Made by a program: the position numbers and the translations under genes. Under the pieces are notes generated by a model that was not told the origin of the DNA, ran no database searches, and saw only the letters and a list, made by a program, of their open reading frames with translations. A DNA stretch of 25,503 nt, from the NCBI GenBank assembly GCA_021647765.1, contig JAKIUD010000048.1:1-25503 (forward strand), read 5' to 3'. Each line of letters starts with the position of its first letter. Position 1 is the stretch's first letter. Of this stretch, positions 1 through 7,664 are shown piece after piece. Origin of the DNA: Desulfuromusa sp. GTDB lineage: Bacteria; Desulfobacterota; Desulfuromonadia; Desulfuromonadales; Geopsychrobacteraceae.

Positions 1-1
1 A

Positions 2-625
2 GACATTCCGACCAACAAAATCCAGTTTTTGCGGATACTCAAGGACATCCATGCACCGGAAGTCGACTTTAAAAAATTAGCGTTGACTATTCAAAGTGAG
101 GTCTCTCTCTCTTATAAACTGCTCAAACTGATCAACTCTGCAGCCTTTGCTTTACGCCACAAGGTCACTTCAATTTTACAAGCTCTCTCACTGCTCGGTC
201 TGCGTGAGATCCGCTCCTGGGTTTCACTTCTATCGATTGCGTCGATGGCCGATGATAAGCCAGCTGAACTGGTTGTCAGTTCTCTCATCCGGGCACGGCT
301 CTGTGAGCAATTGGCGCAACTCTGTAAAATTGGCGATCGACAATCAAGTATGTTCCTGATGGGACTGTTTTCTTTGTTGGATGCAATCATGTCACGTCCG
401 ATCGACGAGATCCTGCAAGAAATCACCGTGGAAAAAGATATTATGGAAGCCCTGGTGGGAACTCCGGGGACACTCCGAACCATTTTAGATCTGGTTATCG
501 CTATGGAAAAAGGGGAATGGGAACAAGTATCCAATCTGGCAGCTGAACTCCAGATTGAAGAACAATCGCTCTCTGCCACATACCTTGATGCCGTAAAATG
601 GGCACAAGATATTTATTCTTTATAA
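2..625 (+). CDS. HDOD-domain signalling protein, C-terminal part (EAL-HDOD/YuxH-like), 5' truncated by the window
   Basis: The open frame runs into the window edge, so only the last 207 or so residues are present. No convincing start or ribosome binding site occurs inside; the TTG at 29 is just an internal Leu codon. The visible protein is an all-alpha HDOD domain: the stretch DVS-like 'EVSLSYKLLKLINSA', then 'ALSLLGLREIRSW', then a late 'FLMGLFSLLDAIMSRP' are characteristic of the C-terminal half of EAL-HDOD proteins, in which a usually degenerate c-di-GMP phosphodiesterase domain precedes the HDOD domain. HDOD domains lack HD-type catalysis and act as signalling scaffolds. The EAL half is inferred, not seen. 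It ends 26 bases before msrB and may be cotranscribed with it. Confidence 0.88.
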   Translation, partial: DIPTNKIQFLRILKDIHAPEVDFKKLALTIQSEVSLSYKLLKLINSAAFALRHKVTSILQALSLLGLREIRSWVSLLSIASMADDKPAELVVSSLIRARLCEQLAQLCKIGDRQSSMFLMGLFSLLDAIMSRPIDEILQEITVEKDIMEALVGTPGTLRTILDLVIAMEKGEWEQVSNLAAELQIEEQSLSATYLDAVKWAQDIYSL

Positions 626-651
626 CCAAATTTTGGCGAGAAAAGAAAACT

Positions 652-1053
652 ATGAGTAAAAAAATCCAGTATTCAGACCAGGAATGGCAACAGAAATTAA
701 CCCCTGAAGCCTACTCAGTAGCGCGTAAAGCAGGAACCGAATCCCCCTTTACTGGTCGCTATTGGGATCACCATGACAAAGGAATCTATACTTGTATCTG
801 CTGTGGGCTGGATTTATTCCATTCCGACAGCAAATTTGACTCGGGAACTGGCTGGCCGAGCTTCTATCAACCGGTCGTTGCAGAAAATGTTGTTAAACAA
901 GAAGATCGCAGTCTCTTTCGCGTCCGCACAGAGGCTCGCTGTGCATGCTGTGATGCCCATTTAGGACACATCTTTCCCGATGGACCGAACCCAACCGGGC
1001 TACGTTACTGTATTAATTCAGCAGCTCTTGATTTTTCTCCCGAGAAAATCTGA
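652..1053 (+). CDS. msrB: peptide-methionine (R)-S-oxide reductase MsrB
   Basis: 133-aa cytosolic enzyme that reduces the R epimer of methionine sulfoxide in oxidised proteins, with thioredoxin as usual reductant. The whole SelR fold is present. The four zinc ligands are two CxxC pairs (C48/C51 and C97/C100), the substrate loop is 'SGTGWPSF' (64-71), the 'DAHLGHIFPDGP' block is at 101-112, and the catalytic cysteine is C120 in 'RYCINSAAL'. Length is typical of stand-alone MsrB. The ATG at 652 was chosen because it starts the conserved N-terminal 'MSKKIQYSDQEW'; the frame stays open upstream to 598, but that stretch overlaps the previous gene and is not conserved in type. The ribosome binding site is weak. 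No MsrA partner is visible. Confidence 0.96.
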   Translation: MSKKIQYSDQEWQQKLTPEAYSVARKAGTESPFTGRYWDHHDKGIYTCICCGLDLFHSDSKFDSGTGWPSFYQPVVAENVVKQEDRSLFRVRTEARCACCDAHLGHIFPDGPNPTGLRYCINSAALDFSPEKI

Positions 1054-1147
1054 ATCGAGTAAAATAAATAGATCAGTTGCGCATAAAGATTAATTGACAG
1101 GTTCTTTGTGGCAAGGTACAACAAACGCCTTTTCCCAAGGAGACCAG

Positions 1148-1570
1148 ATGACAATCAAGCAACTTTCTGCAGGCGATCATATCACCTCAAAATGTACAAA
1201 GTGCAAAGACATCACCAATCATACAATCGTTGCCATGGTTGGCGATAAAGTTGCCCGGGTAGAATGCAACATCTGTGGCGGAATCCACAATTATCGAAGT
1301 GTGTTCACAAAAACAACCACAATTAAAAGTAGAGCCAGCAGCAGCAAACCGGCAAAAACCTCTCGAGTAGAAAAAGAGTGGAGAAATCTGGTCAATGAAA
1401 CAGATTCAGCTGATGCCACTCCCTACAACATACAGATGACAATCACAAATGGGGACTTAATTCAGCACCCAAGCTTTGGCCTTGGTCGTGTCATCAACAC
1501 CATCAAGCCAAACAAAATGGAAGTTGTTTTCAACACCGGAACCAAACTGTTGCGTTGTTCTATAAAATAG
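1148..1570 (+). CDS. small conserved protein: N-terminal zinc ribbon, C-terminal Tudor/SH3-like DNA- or RNAP-binding-type motif
   Basis: 140 aa, function unknown. The ATG at 1148 has a strong AAGGAGA site 4-5 bases upstream (1136-1143), so the longer TTG-initiated reading from 1094 is rejected. Two CxxC pairs (C16/C19 and C40/C43) about 20 residues apart look like a zinc ribbon. A basic Ser/Lys-rich linker (about 57-80) follows. The last 35 residues, with 'IQHPSFGLGRVINTI' and then 'MEVVF..GTKLLRC', have the pattern of the small beta-barrel found at the C-terminus of UvrD/PcrA and in CarD-like proteins ('HP.FG.G.V ... V.F..G...L'). Such barrels contact RNA polymerase or nucleic acid. I infer a nucleic-acid or transcription-associated role; no enzyme motif is present. 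Confidence 0.75.
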   Translation: MTIKQLSAGDHITSKCTKCKDITNHTIVAMVGDKVARVECNICGGIHNYRSVFTKTTTIKSRASSSKPAKTSRVEKEWRNLVNETDSADATPYNIQMTITNGDLIQHPSFGLGRVINTIKPNKMEVVFNTGTKLLRCSIK

Positions 1571-1587
1571 TTTCTGGCTGGAAAGAA

Positions 1588-1616
1588 TTGACAAGCCCAC
1601 GCGCTTCCTGTTTATT
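1588..1616 (+). promoter_or_regulatory. candidate sigma70 promoter for the AI-2E family permease
   Basis: A perfect TTGACA (1588-1593), a 17-base spacer and TTTATT (1611-1616, 4 of 6 matches to the -10 consensus) lie in the 84-base gap between the Zn-ribbon gene and the permease. This would let the permease be transcribed separately. Only consensus matching supports it. Confidence 0.35.
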
Positions 1617-1654
1617 GTTGACAGAGTTTCTCTACAAGCGTTCACTTGGGATCC

Positions 1655-2716
1655 ATGGCGATGTCTAAATCTGAACATAAAAGTGCTGGACTCATTCTGA
1701 CTCTGGCTGCGTTGATTATTATCATTGCCGGAGTTAAAACCGCTCAGGCTCTTCTGGTTCCATTTCTCCTCGCTTTTTTTATCTCGATCATCTGTTCCGG
1801 CCCCTTTCACTGGCTGAGACAACGCAAAGTTCCCGCACCCGTTGCACTACTGCTGGTTATCATTGTTGTTATGCTGGGTGGGTTGATCGTCCTCACCCTG
1901 ATCGGTACTTCGGTCAATGACTTCACCAATGACCTCCCCGTCTATCAGGAAAAGCTACGCGCTCAGACCCTGACCCTGTTAGATTGGTTGGAAAAAATGG
2001 GAGTCAAACTCTCAAAAGACGTTCTCCTTGAGCATTTCAATCCGGGCAAAATCATGCAATCGGCAGCCAGTATGCTGGCGGCGGCGGGGGGAGTTCTGAC
2101 CAATTCCTTCCTGATCCTGCTGACAGTGATTTTCATCCTTCTTGAAGCCGCTGGTATGCCGAACAAATTGCGGGCAGCACTCCCAGATGCCGAATCCTCC
2201 CTCGACTCTTTTGAAAGATTTAACACCGGTGTCCGTCAATATCTGGCGATTAAAACCCTGGTCAGCTTGGGAACCGGAGTGATCGTTACCATCGGGCTAC
2301 TGCTACTCGGCCTTGACTATGCACCGTTGTGGGGAATGATTGCATTCCTGCTCAACTATATTCCAAATATCGGTTCAATTATTGCGGCAGTACCAGCAGT
2401 TCTTCTGGCCATCGTCCAATTGGGTCCGATCTATTCATTACTGGTTGCTGCCCTTTATCTGGTCACCAATATCATTATGGGAAATGCCGTTGAACCCCGT
2501 TTGATGGGACAAAAACTTGGTCTTTCAGCTCTGGTCATCTTCATCTCTTTAGTTTTTTGGGGATGGGTTCTCGGTCCGGTCGGCATGCTCCTTTCAGTTC
2601 CATTGACGATGGTTATCAAAATTGCTCTGGAAGTGAATGAATCGACCCGCTGGATGGCAATTCTGCTTGATTCAGACGTACCAAATTCACGAGCGGTTAA
2701 AGAAAAAACAGCGTAG
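1655..2716 (+). CDS. AI-2E family (PerM/TqsA-type) inner-membrane transporter
   Basis: 353-aa polytopic membrane protein of the AI-2E exporter superfamily, which includes TqsA, YdiK, PerM and a Na+(Li+)/H+ antiporter branch; the substrate here is not known. About eight hydrophobic segments are seen: two or three at the N-terminus (roughly 12-100), a soluble amphipathic stretch (about 100-150, containing 'LDWLEKMGVKLS'), then paired helices to the end. Family signatures include 'LNYIPNIGSIIAAVPAVLLA' and 'NAVEPRLMGQKLGLSALVIF'. Length matches the family. ATG at 1655 or ATG at 1661 are both possible; an upstream TTG at 1646 is less likely. The gene stands apart from msrB functionally, and no LuxS or Lsr genes are nearby, so AI-2 transport should not be assumed. 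Confidence 0.9.
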   Translation: MAMSKSEHKSAGLILTLAALIIIIAGVKTAQALLVPFLLAFFISIICSGPFHWLRQRKVPAPVALLLVIIVVMLGGLIVLTLIGTSVNDFTNDLPVYQEKLRAQTLTLLDWLEKMGVKLSKDVLLEHFNPGKIMQSAASMLAAAGGVLTNSFLILLTVIFILLEAAGMPNKLRAALPDAESSLDSFERFNTGVRQYLAIKTLVSLGTGVIVTIGLLLLGLDYAPLWGMIAFLLNYIPNIGSIIAAVPAVLLAIVQLGPIYSLLVAALYLVTNIIMGNAVEPRLMGQKLGLSALVIFISLVFWGWVLGPVGMLLSVPLTMVIKIALEVNESTRWMAILLDSDVPNSRAVKEKTA

Positions 2717-2772
2717 CAACCTTGTCCCTGCCCCTTGTTCCAACACTCAATTTTTTGCCATGGAGGGCTATA

Positions 2773-3846
2773 GTGCTCTACAGATCTTTTGGTCAAACCG
2801 GTAAAGAGGTATCTGTCATCAGCTTTGGCGGAATGCGTTTTTCTGACCCCCAGAATCTGGAAAAAAGTTCAGATCTCCTTCTCTACGCACACAACAAAGG
2901 GATCAATTATTTTGACACCGCTCCCGTCTACTGCGGTGACCGAAGTGAGGACATCTTTGGCCATGCTTTACGCCAGCTACCACGGGAGAGTTTCCATGTA
3001 TCGACAAAATGCAGTCGGGCAAAAGGGGAAGATCTACGCAAAAGCATTGAGCGTAGTCTGGAAAGATTAAAAGTTGAAAAAATTGACTTCTTCTATATCT
3101 GGCATTTAATGAATCTGGAAGACTGGGAAAAACGCAAACAGGGTGGCGCCGTGGAAGCGGCACTGCAGGCCAAAGAAGAAGGATTGATTGGTCACTTGCT
3201 CTGTTCTTCACATATGGAAGGCGAAGGTCTGGCCAAGGTTCTCGATGAGGAAATATTCGAGGGAGTTTTACTTGGCTACAATGCCATCAACTTTCCCTAC
3301 CGCCGATCCGCCGTGGAACAAGCAGGCAAACAGGAAATTGGGGTTGTTACAATGAATCCACTTGGTGGCGGTCTAATTCCACAGAATCCAGATCACTTTG
3401 CATTTCTCAAAACCGACACAGCTAACGATGTTGTCAGTGCGGCGCTCCAATTTAACCTGTCTCACCCTGACATAACGACGGCACTGGTTGGGTTTTCTAA
3501 CACGCAAGAAGTTGATCAGGCAGTAGCTGCAGCAAATAACTTTGTCCCCTATAGTGCAGAGCAACAACAAAAACTGCAGGAAAATATTGAAACAGCCTTC
3601 GACGGGCTCTGTACCGGCTGCGCTTATTGCCTTCCCTGCCCCGTCGGTATCCCGATTCCAAAATATCTGGACAGTTACAATCAACTGATCCTCACCAATG
3701 GCGACCGTCAGGCCGTGCTGGATCGCTACCGCATGCACTGGAGCATCACCCCGCAACAAGCCAAAGAGTGTATCAGTTGCGGTGACTGTGAAGAACGCTG
3801 TACCCAGCATCTACCGATTATTCAACGGTTGGCAGAGTTGCCGTAA
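2773..3846 (+). CDS. aldo/keto reductase with C-terminal 4Fe-4S ferredoxin-like domain
   Basis: 357-aa cytosolic oxidoreductase. The N-terminal TIM barrel carries the aldo/keto reductase tetrad: D48 and Y53 in 'FDTAPVYCGD', K79 in 'VSTKC', H111 in 'FYIWHL'. The tail holds two cysteine clusters, 'CTGCAYCLPCPVGIPI' and 'CISCGDCEERCTQHLPI', as in the predicted oxidoreductase branch of the family (COG1453 type) where iron-sulfur clusters accompany the barrel. Physiological substrate unknown. The start is a GTG at 2773, not an ATG: GGAGG at 2762-2766 lies 6 bases upstream, and the protein then begins directly with the conserved 'LYRSFGQTGKEVS'. The upstream in-frame TTG at 2722 lacks a binding site. 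A weak inverted repeat follows the stop. Confidence 0.92.
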   Translation: MLYRSFGQTGKEVSVISFGGMRFSDPQNLEKSSDLLLYAHNKGINYFDTAPVYCGDRSEDIFGHALRQLPRESFHVSTKCSRAKGEDLRKSIERSLERLKVEKIDFFYIWHLMNLEDWEKRKQGGAVEAALQAKEEGLIGHLLCSSHMEGEGLAKVLDEEIFEGVLLGYNAINFPYRRSAVEQAGKQEIGVVTMNPLGGGLIPQNPDHFAFLKTDTANDVVSAALQFNLSHPDITTALVGFSNTQEVDQAVAAANNFVPYSAEQQQKLQENIETAFDGLCTGCAYCLPCPVGIPIPKYLDSYNQLILTNGDRQAVLDRYRMHWSITPQQAKECISCGDCEERCTQHLPIIQRLAELP

Positions 3847-3903
3847 AAAAAAGGGAAATACACTGTTCCTGAGAACTCCCTTCAAAGCTGTTGTTTTTAA
3901 AAC

Positions 3904-3934
3904 TTGACATATAAGCTGCTTTTTGAAATAGATT
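3904..3934 (+). promoter_or_regulatory. candidate promoter of the two-lipoprotein operon
   Basis: Perfect TTGACA at 3904-3909 with ATAGAT (3928) or TAGATT (3929) 18-19 bases downstream. It lies 40-70 bases before a very strong ribosome binding site (AGGAGGAG, about 3959-3966) of the gene at 3973. The spacing is slightly long, so this is only a candidate. Confidence 0.35.
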
Positions 3935-3972
3935 AAAAAATCGGTAATTTGCGCTTTCAGGAGGAGTAACGT

Positions 3973-4680
3973 ATGGGTGGTAAATTAATATCGCTAGCTT
4001 TTGTGCTGTGTCTAATCTTCTTGCCAGCTCAGCTTTTCGCCTGCGGAGGCGGCGACAGCGACGATGGATTGGCTCGACTTCTTGGCTTTGGGCCGCCTCT
4101 CAACTTTACTCCCCCACCCGTAGATTCAGACTTTGGTATCCCCGAGTCTTATACTGACCTAGGTGTTGCTGGTTCTTCTGTAACCCTCCCTGCTGGTTCC
4201 TCTATGACTCTCCCTGGCTCAGAAGTTGAGGACTCATATGATGCATTGGAAAGCGTTGGCAAAGGTCTCGTAATTTCTGGAAAAGTAGCAATTGCAGGTA
4301 TCGGTTTGATCGGAGGAGTTGCTGGAATTCTTTCAATGGCTCCCGCTACAGTAGCCACGGCAGGAACCGTTGCAGCCCTGGGACTTGTAGCAGAGATATG
4401 CGGCGGAACAGCCGTGGTTGCTGGCGCACTGATGCAGGGGGCAGAAACCTATGGCAAAAATCTTGATAAAGGTATGAGCCAGACTGATGCCATGCGTGAC
4501 GGGATGACCAACGGGATCGCAAAAGGAGCTATCGACCATGCTATCAATCTGAATCCCGGCTTTGGAACAATCGATCTAATGCAGAAAGCAACCACCGGCA
4601 AAGGAATCAATGACACTTTCCATGAGGGGGTTACGAGTGGTGTAGCTCCAAATACACCCATGACACCCATAGACGCATGA
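3973..4680 (+). CDS. hypothetical exported protein, probable lipoprotein with Gly/Ala-rich hydrophobic core
   Basis: 235 aa, not recognised. ATG at 3973 sits 6 bases after AGGAGGAG. Residues 1-23 form a signal peptide; 'AQLFAC' followed by 'GGGDSDDG' reads as a lipobox with C24 as the lipidated residue (Phe at -2 is unusual). A Pro/Ser/Thr-rich low-complexity stretch (about 40-85) follows, then a long Gly/Ala-rich apolar segment (about 97-160) able to insert into a membrane. The tail contains 'GMSQTDAMRDGMTNGIAKGA' and 'TGKGINDTFHEGVTSG', resembling the repetitive Gly-Lys-Ala helices that precede toxin or effector domains, though no toxin domain is present. Its stop overlaps an in-frame ATG of the next lipoprotein's frame, so the two are almost certainly cotranscribed. 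Function unknown. Confidence 0.75.
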   Translation: MGGKLISLAFVLCLIFLPAQLFACGGGDSDDGLARLLGFGPPLNFTPPPVDSDFGIPESYTDLGVAGSSVTLPAGSSMTLPGSEVEDSYDALESVGKGLVISGKVAIAGIGLIGGVAGILSMAPATVATAGTVAALGLVAEICGGTAVVAGALMQGAETYGKNLDKGMSQTDAMRDGMTNGIAKGAIDHAINLNPGFGTIDLMQKATTGKGINDTFHEGVTSGVAPNTPMTPIDA

Positions 4681-4700
4681 TTAAATCTAGAGGCAATCCA

Positions 4701-6266
4701 ATGAAGAGAAGTGAATATATCCCTTATGTATGCATAGTAGCAATGATAAGCCTCCTCCTGTTGCCCCTGACCGGTTGTCAACAACAACAGTTGCAACTAA
4801 AGAAGCTGACGGGACTCAGCTCCATAAGTTCTTCTGCCCCAACAGATGCCACAGCAGTTTATCTTCCCAACCAGTCAATCCCGGCAGACATCAAACTGGT
4901 TTCGGCTGCTGTCAGTGTATCTGCCTACGGCGAAGACCCCGAAAAAGTTTCCGGTGTCAGGTTGGAACAAGCCATAGAGCAGCCCCGGAAGAAACTTATC
5001 CCTCCCACCTTCCTTCTGGTGCAGCATAAAATTCTTCAATATGGTCAATCCACAAAGGTTCATCAGTCGATGACACTTTCCGGTTCTCTCGATTTTCAGG
5101 ATGCTTTGGGTCGTCGAACGATACTCTTCTATGATGCAACCTATCGGGTCGAATCAAAGGGGGTTGTCATTAGCCGATGCGGGGTAACGTCAATCTTACC
5201 TGGCTCTCAGTATTCTCCAGAAGTTATCGCATTTACGGTGCCTGGAAATAAAATGCCAAAAGACACTCGTAAAATCTTTAGCTCTTTTGAAAAACTATAT
5301 CGTTTTGCTGCGAAGAACGCCATCCCCATGGGAAAACCCAAAGGACTTTCCGGGCAAGACAATCGCTACTATGTCTTTGCTTTTGTCCTGGATCGGATAT
5401 CGCCAACAGCAAGCATTAGATTCATGGTTGATAATACAAAGACCAAATCCCAGGGCTACTCTGACGCATCCCGCTACTATGATTACGATGGCTGGCGTGT
5501 CGCCATACTGTCCGGCACCTTTAAACTTATTGATGAAAAACCCCTCTATTTCAAGCTGTCTTACAAACCTGGCGATGAACTGTCCACTCTTCATCGGTAT
5601 GAGCGGCAAATAGCCATGTTCGGAACCTTTGATCGCGAGGATCTCAGGAAAACACAGAACCGCCCTGATTTGTCCATACTGCTTCCATTTGAAGATGCCG
5701 CCGAAGCCCCAATCGACCCGAAGCTAAAAAATCTATGGGTGTCAGCTGTTGTAAAATATCCAGAAGTATCGAGTTCCACTAATATATTCAAAGATTTTCC
5801 AGCCATTCTGAAGAAAGAAGAAAAAGGTTCTAAACAGGAACGGATGATACCATATATATACACAATCAACTCTCGTGGCAGCCTTCTCGTTATGTCAGTT
5901 GATTCAAAGCAAGGCGGCGCGCTATGGCTCTCCTTCTTTCCGGCAAAACGGATGATTACGGATGTCCCCCTGCAATTGCGGATTGGAAACTCAAGCCCGA
6001 TTGATCTCCAGCAGTATCTTGTCGGAACCCAGGGAACCGATTTGACAAGGTACCGGCACATGGGGAATGTTGTCCATTACCGCCTCTATGCCGGTACTCA
6101 AGCGCCTTCTGATGAAACGCTTCTTAATCTGTTGATAAAGGGCTCCCAGGTAAAAGTGAAATATTCCACGCAATCAAAAACGATGGAGGATACTTTCTCT
6201 CTGAAGGGCTCCGGTAATGCGATCAAAACAATGCTGAACAGTTACACCGGATATGTCTCCCGCTAA
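4701..6266 (+). CDS. hypothetical lipoprotein, 521 aa
   Basis: The frame is open from an ATG at 4677 that overlaps the previous stop (ATGA), but the ATG at 4701 (AGAGGC 6 bases upstream) gives a textbook lipoprotein leader: positive start 'MKRSE', a hydrophobic core and lipobox 'LTGC' with C26. A Gln-rich patch follows at once. The rest is beta-rich and soluble with no recognised domain, enzyme motif or repeat; 'ASRYYDYDGWRVAILSG' and 'GNSSPIDLQQYLVGTQG' are landmark stretches for a search. It is expected in the periplasm or on the outer membrane. It forms a 2-gene operon with the Gly/Ala-rich putative lipoprotein before it, so the two may act as partners at the envelope. This is inference from context only. 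Confidence 0.78.
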   Translation: MKRSEYIPYVCIVAMISLLLLPLTGCQQQQLQLKKLTGLSSISSSAPTDATAVYLPNQSIPADIKLVSAAVSVSAYGEDPEKVSGVRLEQAIEQPRKKLIPPTFLLVQHKILQYGQSTKVHQSMTLSGSLDFQDALGRRTILFYDATYRVESKGVVISRCGVTSILPGSQYSPEVIAFTVPGNKMPKDTRKIFSSFEKLYRFAAKNAIPMGKPKGLSGQDNRYYVFAFVLDRISPTASIRFMVDNTKTKSQGYSDASRYYDYDGWRVAILSGTFKLIDEKPLYFKLSYKPGDELSTLHRYERQIAMFGTFDREDLRKTQNRPDLSILLPFEDAAEAPIDPKLKNLWVSAVVKYPEVSSSTNIFKDFPAILKKEEKGSKQERMIPYIYTINSRGSLLVMSVDSKQGGALWLSFFPAKRMITDVPLQLRIGNSSPIDLQQYLVGTQGTDLTRYRHMGNVVHYRLYAGTQAPSDETLLNLLIKGSQVKVKYSTQSKTMEDTFSLKGSGNAIKTMLNSYTGYVSR

Positions 6267-6398
6267 TCGGCACTGCTGAAAATAAAGCCTCCTTTGCAGA
6301 ATCTGCGGGTAGGCGGCGTTAAAAATCAGACATTGTCTTACCGGGATGGGTACGATGGTTTTTATCAAAACTGTCAAATCCAAGCCCGAAAAAGACAA

Positions 6399-6443
6399 CT
6401 ATCATTGAAATTTCGGATTGATATTCCAAATCTTCAATGATAG
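6399..6443. repeat. 11-bp perfect inverted repeat spanning the start codon of the ATPase remnant
   Basis: CTATCATTGAA (6399-6409) and TTCAATGATAG (6433-6443) are perfect inverted copies, with partial further pairing toward the centre. The ATG of the ATPase fragment (6437-6439) lies in the right arm. No T-run follows, so it is more likely an operator, a translation-masking hairpin or a mobile-element end than a terminator. Confidence 0.6.
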
Positions 6444-6818
6444 TTAGAGATATGCTTTCCAGGCCTAACTACACAAAAACAATAGCCAGAGCATTAAAGC
6501 GCTCCCCGATAACAGCCCTACTTGGTTCACGACAATGCGGAAAAACCACGTTAGCACGCATGTTAATGGAGCAGCAAAATGCTCACTATTTCGATCTTGA
6601 AGCTCCTTCCGACCAGCTAAGACTGAAAAAATCCGGAATTATTGTTCAACTCTCTTAAGGGAACGGTCATTCTCGACGAAATTCAACTTGCACCAGAATT
6701 GTTCAATATTCTCAGGGTTCTGCTCGACCAACCAAACCATCAAAACCGTTACCTGACCCTCGGCAGCGCCTCGCCCCATATTATCAAGAATGTCTCCGAA
6801 ACTCTGGCCGCTCCCTGA
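6437..6818 (+). pseudogene. N-terminal fragment of a DUF4143-type ATP-binding (AAA) protein, frameshifted and truncated
   Basis: The first frame encodes the N-terminus of the widespread ATPases that end in a DUF4143 domain: 'ALKRSPITALLGSRQCGKTT' holds the Walker A motif and 'HYFDLEAPSDQLRLK' follows. The frame breaks in a run of six A residues (6626-6631). Removing one A restores 'NPELLFNSLKGTVILDEIQL' (Walker B) and continues through 'LTLGSASPHIIKNVSETLA' to a stop at 6816-6818. The rest of the ATPase and the whole C-terminal domain are missing, because IS21-type sequence begins at the junction near 6811. A full-length protein is normally about 370-400 aa. This is a non-functional relic, unless the short 73-aa product is expressed, which is unlikely. 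Confidence 0.82.
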
Positions 6819-7187
6819 AACACTGACAGATCAGCAACTCTATAACCAACTCTTCCCGCCAGCGGTCTCGGTATCGATAACCGGTCGACCCGTTCCGGAT
6901 TATCCCTATCTCCACACCGAGTTAAAACGTAAGTCACCCTGATGCTCCTCTGGGAAGAGTATCAGACGGATAAACAGTATCCCTATCGCTATAGTCAATT
7001 CTGTGAGTTGTACCGCCGCTGGGCGCGCAAACAGAAACTCTCAATGAGACAGATTCACAAAGCCGGAGAAAAACTGTTTGTTGATTACGCCGGTCACACC
7101 CCGCCTATCGTTAACCCCCATACCGGTGAAATCAAGGAGGCTCAGATATTCGTCTCCGTTCTGGGTGCAGCATATCTATTGAGTTGA
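6811..7187 (+). pseudogene. istA: IS21-family transposase IstA remnant, truncated at both ends and frameshifted
   Basis: Two frames together give an internal slice of IstA. The first (from about 6814) encodes 'PETLTDQQLYNQLFPPAVSV' through 'DYPYLHTELKRK'. A one-base loss near 6931-6933 moves the sense to the frame beginning 'VTLMLLWEEY', which runs 'YRYSQFCELYRRWARK', 'GEKLFVDYAGHTPPI' (first catalytic Asp of the DDE domain) and 'AQIFVSVLGA', then ends at 7187. The helix-turn-helix N-terminus, the remaining DDE residues, istB and the terminal repeats are absent. It is directly fused to the ATPase relic, so the present arrangement arose by insertion followed by deletion. It cannot transpose. 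Confidence 0.85.
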
Positions 7188-7237
7188 GTATGGTGCCTTC
7201 CAGAACCCATTTACTCTCTTTTTATGTACAAATAATA

Positions 7238-7510
7238 TTAACCTTCTTGAGGCTGCTCTTGTTTTTTTGCCTCGGCCTGTGCCTTAACCATTTCTTTGGC
7301 TATAAGTTCTGCGTGCTCTTGCATTCCTTCTTTACGTAATTCCCAACCAGCATGCCCAACAGCCAAAGCCCAAAAAATAAAACCTATACCAAATATCGGC
7401 ATGGTGAATAAAGCGATTGTCAACAAAATGCTGTTTAAAACAAAACCACCCCACTTCTTCCTGACCAAAAAATAAATAGCAGGGCAGAACAGTACAACCA
7501 AGTACATCAT
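7238..7510 (-). CDS. small two-helix inner-membrane protein
   Basis: 90 aa. The start at 7510 is fixed by AAAGGAG (7517-7523 on the opposite strand) 6 bases upstream; the open frame extends further to 7657 but that part lacks a binding site. Two hydrophobic helices lie at about 2-15 and 21-52 ('FVLNSILLTIALFTMPIFGI', 'GFIFWALAVGHA'), followed by a charged helical tail rich in Glu, Lys and Gln (about 56-90) that ends 'QEQPQEG'. The layout recalls small immunity or Pmp3/YqaE-like membrane proteins, but I cannot assign it. It is downstream of the PDZ protein on the same strand, 148 bases away, with a weak hairpin between them. Confidence 0.7.
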   Translation of the reverse strand: MMYLVVLFCPAIYFLVRKKWGGFVLNSILLTIALFTMPIFGIGFIFWALAVGHAGWELRKEGMQEHAELIAKEMVKAQAEAKKQEQPQEG

Positions 7511-7631
7511 CTCAAACTCCTTTCGCAAGTTTGCAATTAATAAATGAGAACCTAAACATTCACTGACTCCGTCTCTTCCATAAAATATCTTCTTTTCACA
7601 CAAGCTAGGACTGCTGAGCTTATAAAACCTC

Positions 7632-7664
7632 CCGTAGAAGACCTGATTTAATCGCACCCTACGG
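7632..7664 (-). terminator. weak hairpin after the PDZ gene
   Basis: CCGTAG (7632-7637) and CTACGG (7659-7664) are inverted copies overlapping the PDZ gene's stop codon. On the minus strand the stem is followed by GAGGTTTTATAAG. The stem is short and the T-run interrupted, so it may be a partial terminator that lowers expression of the next small gene. Confidence 0.3.

Noticed and set aside
1618..1646. second TTGACA before the AI-2E permease
   Set aside because: No -10-like hexamer at 16-18 bases; the first TTGACA at 1588 fits better.
5591..6061. 156-codon frame on the minus strand inside the 521-aa lipoprotein gene
   Set aside because: Antisense shadow of a well supported gene; no binding site or recognisable protein.
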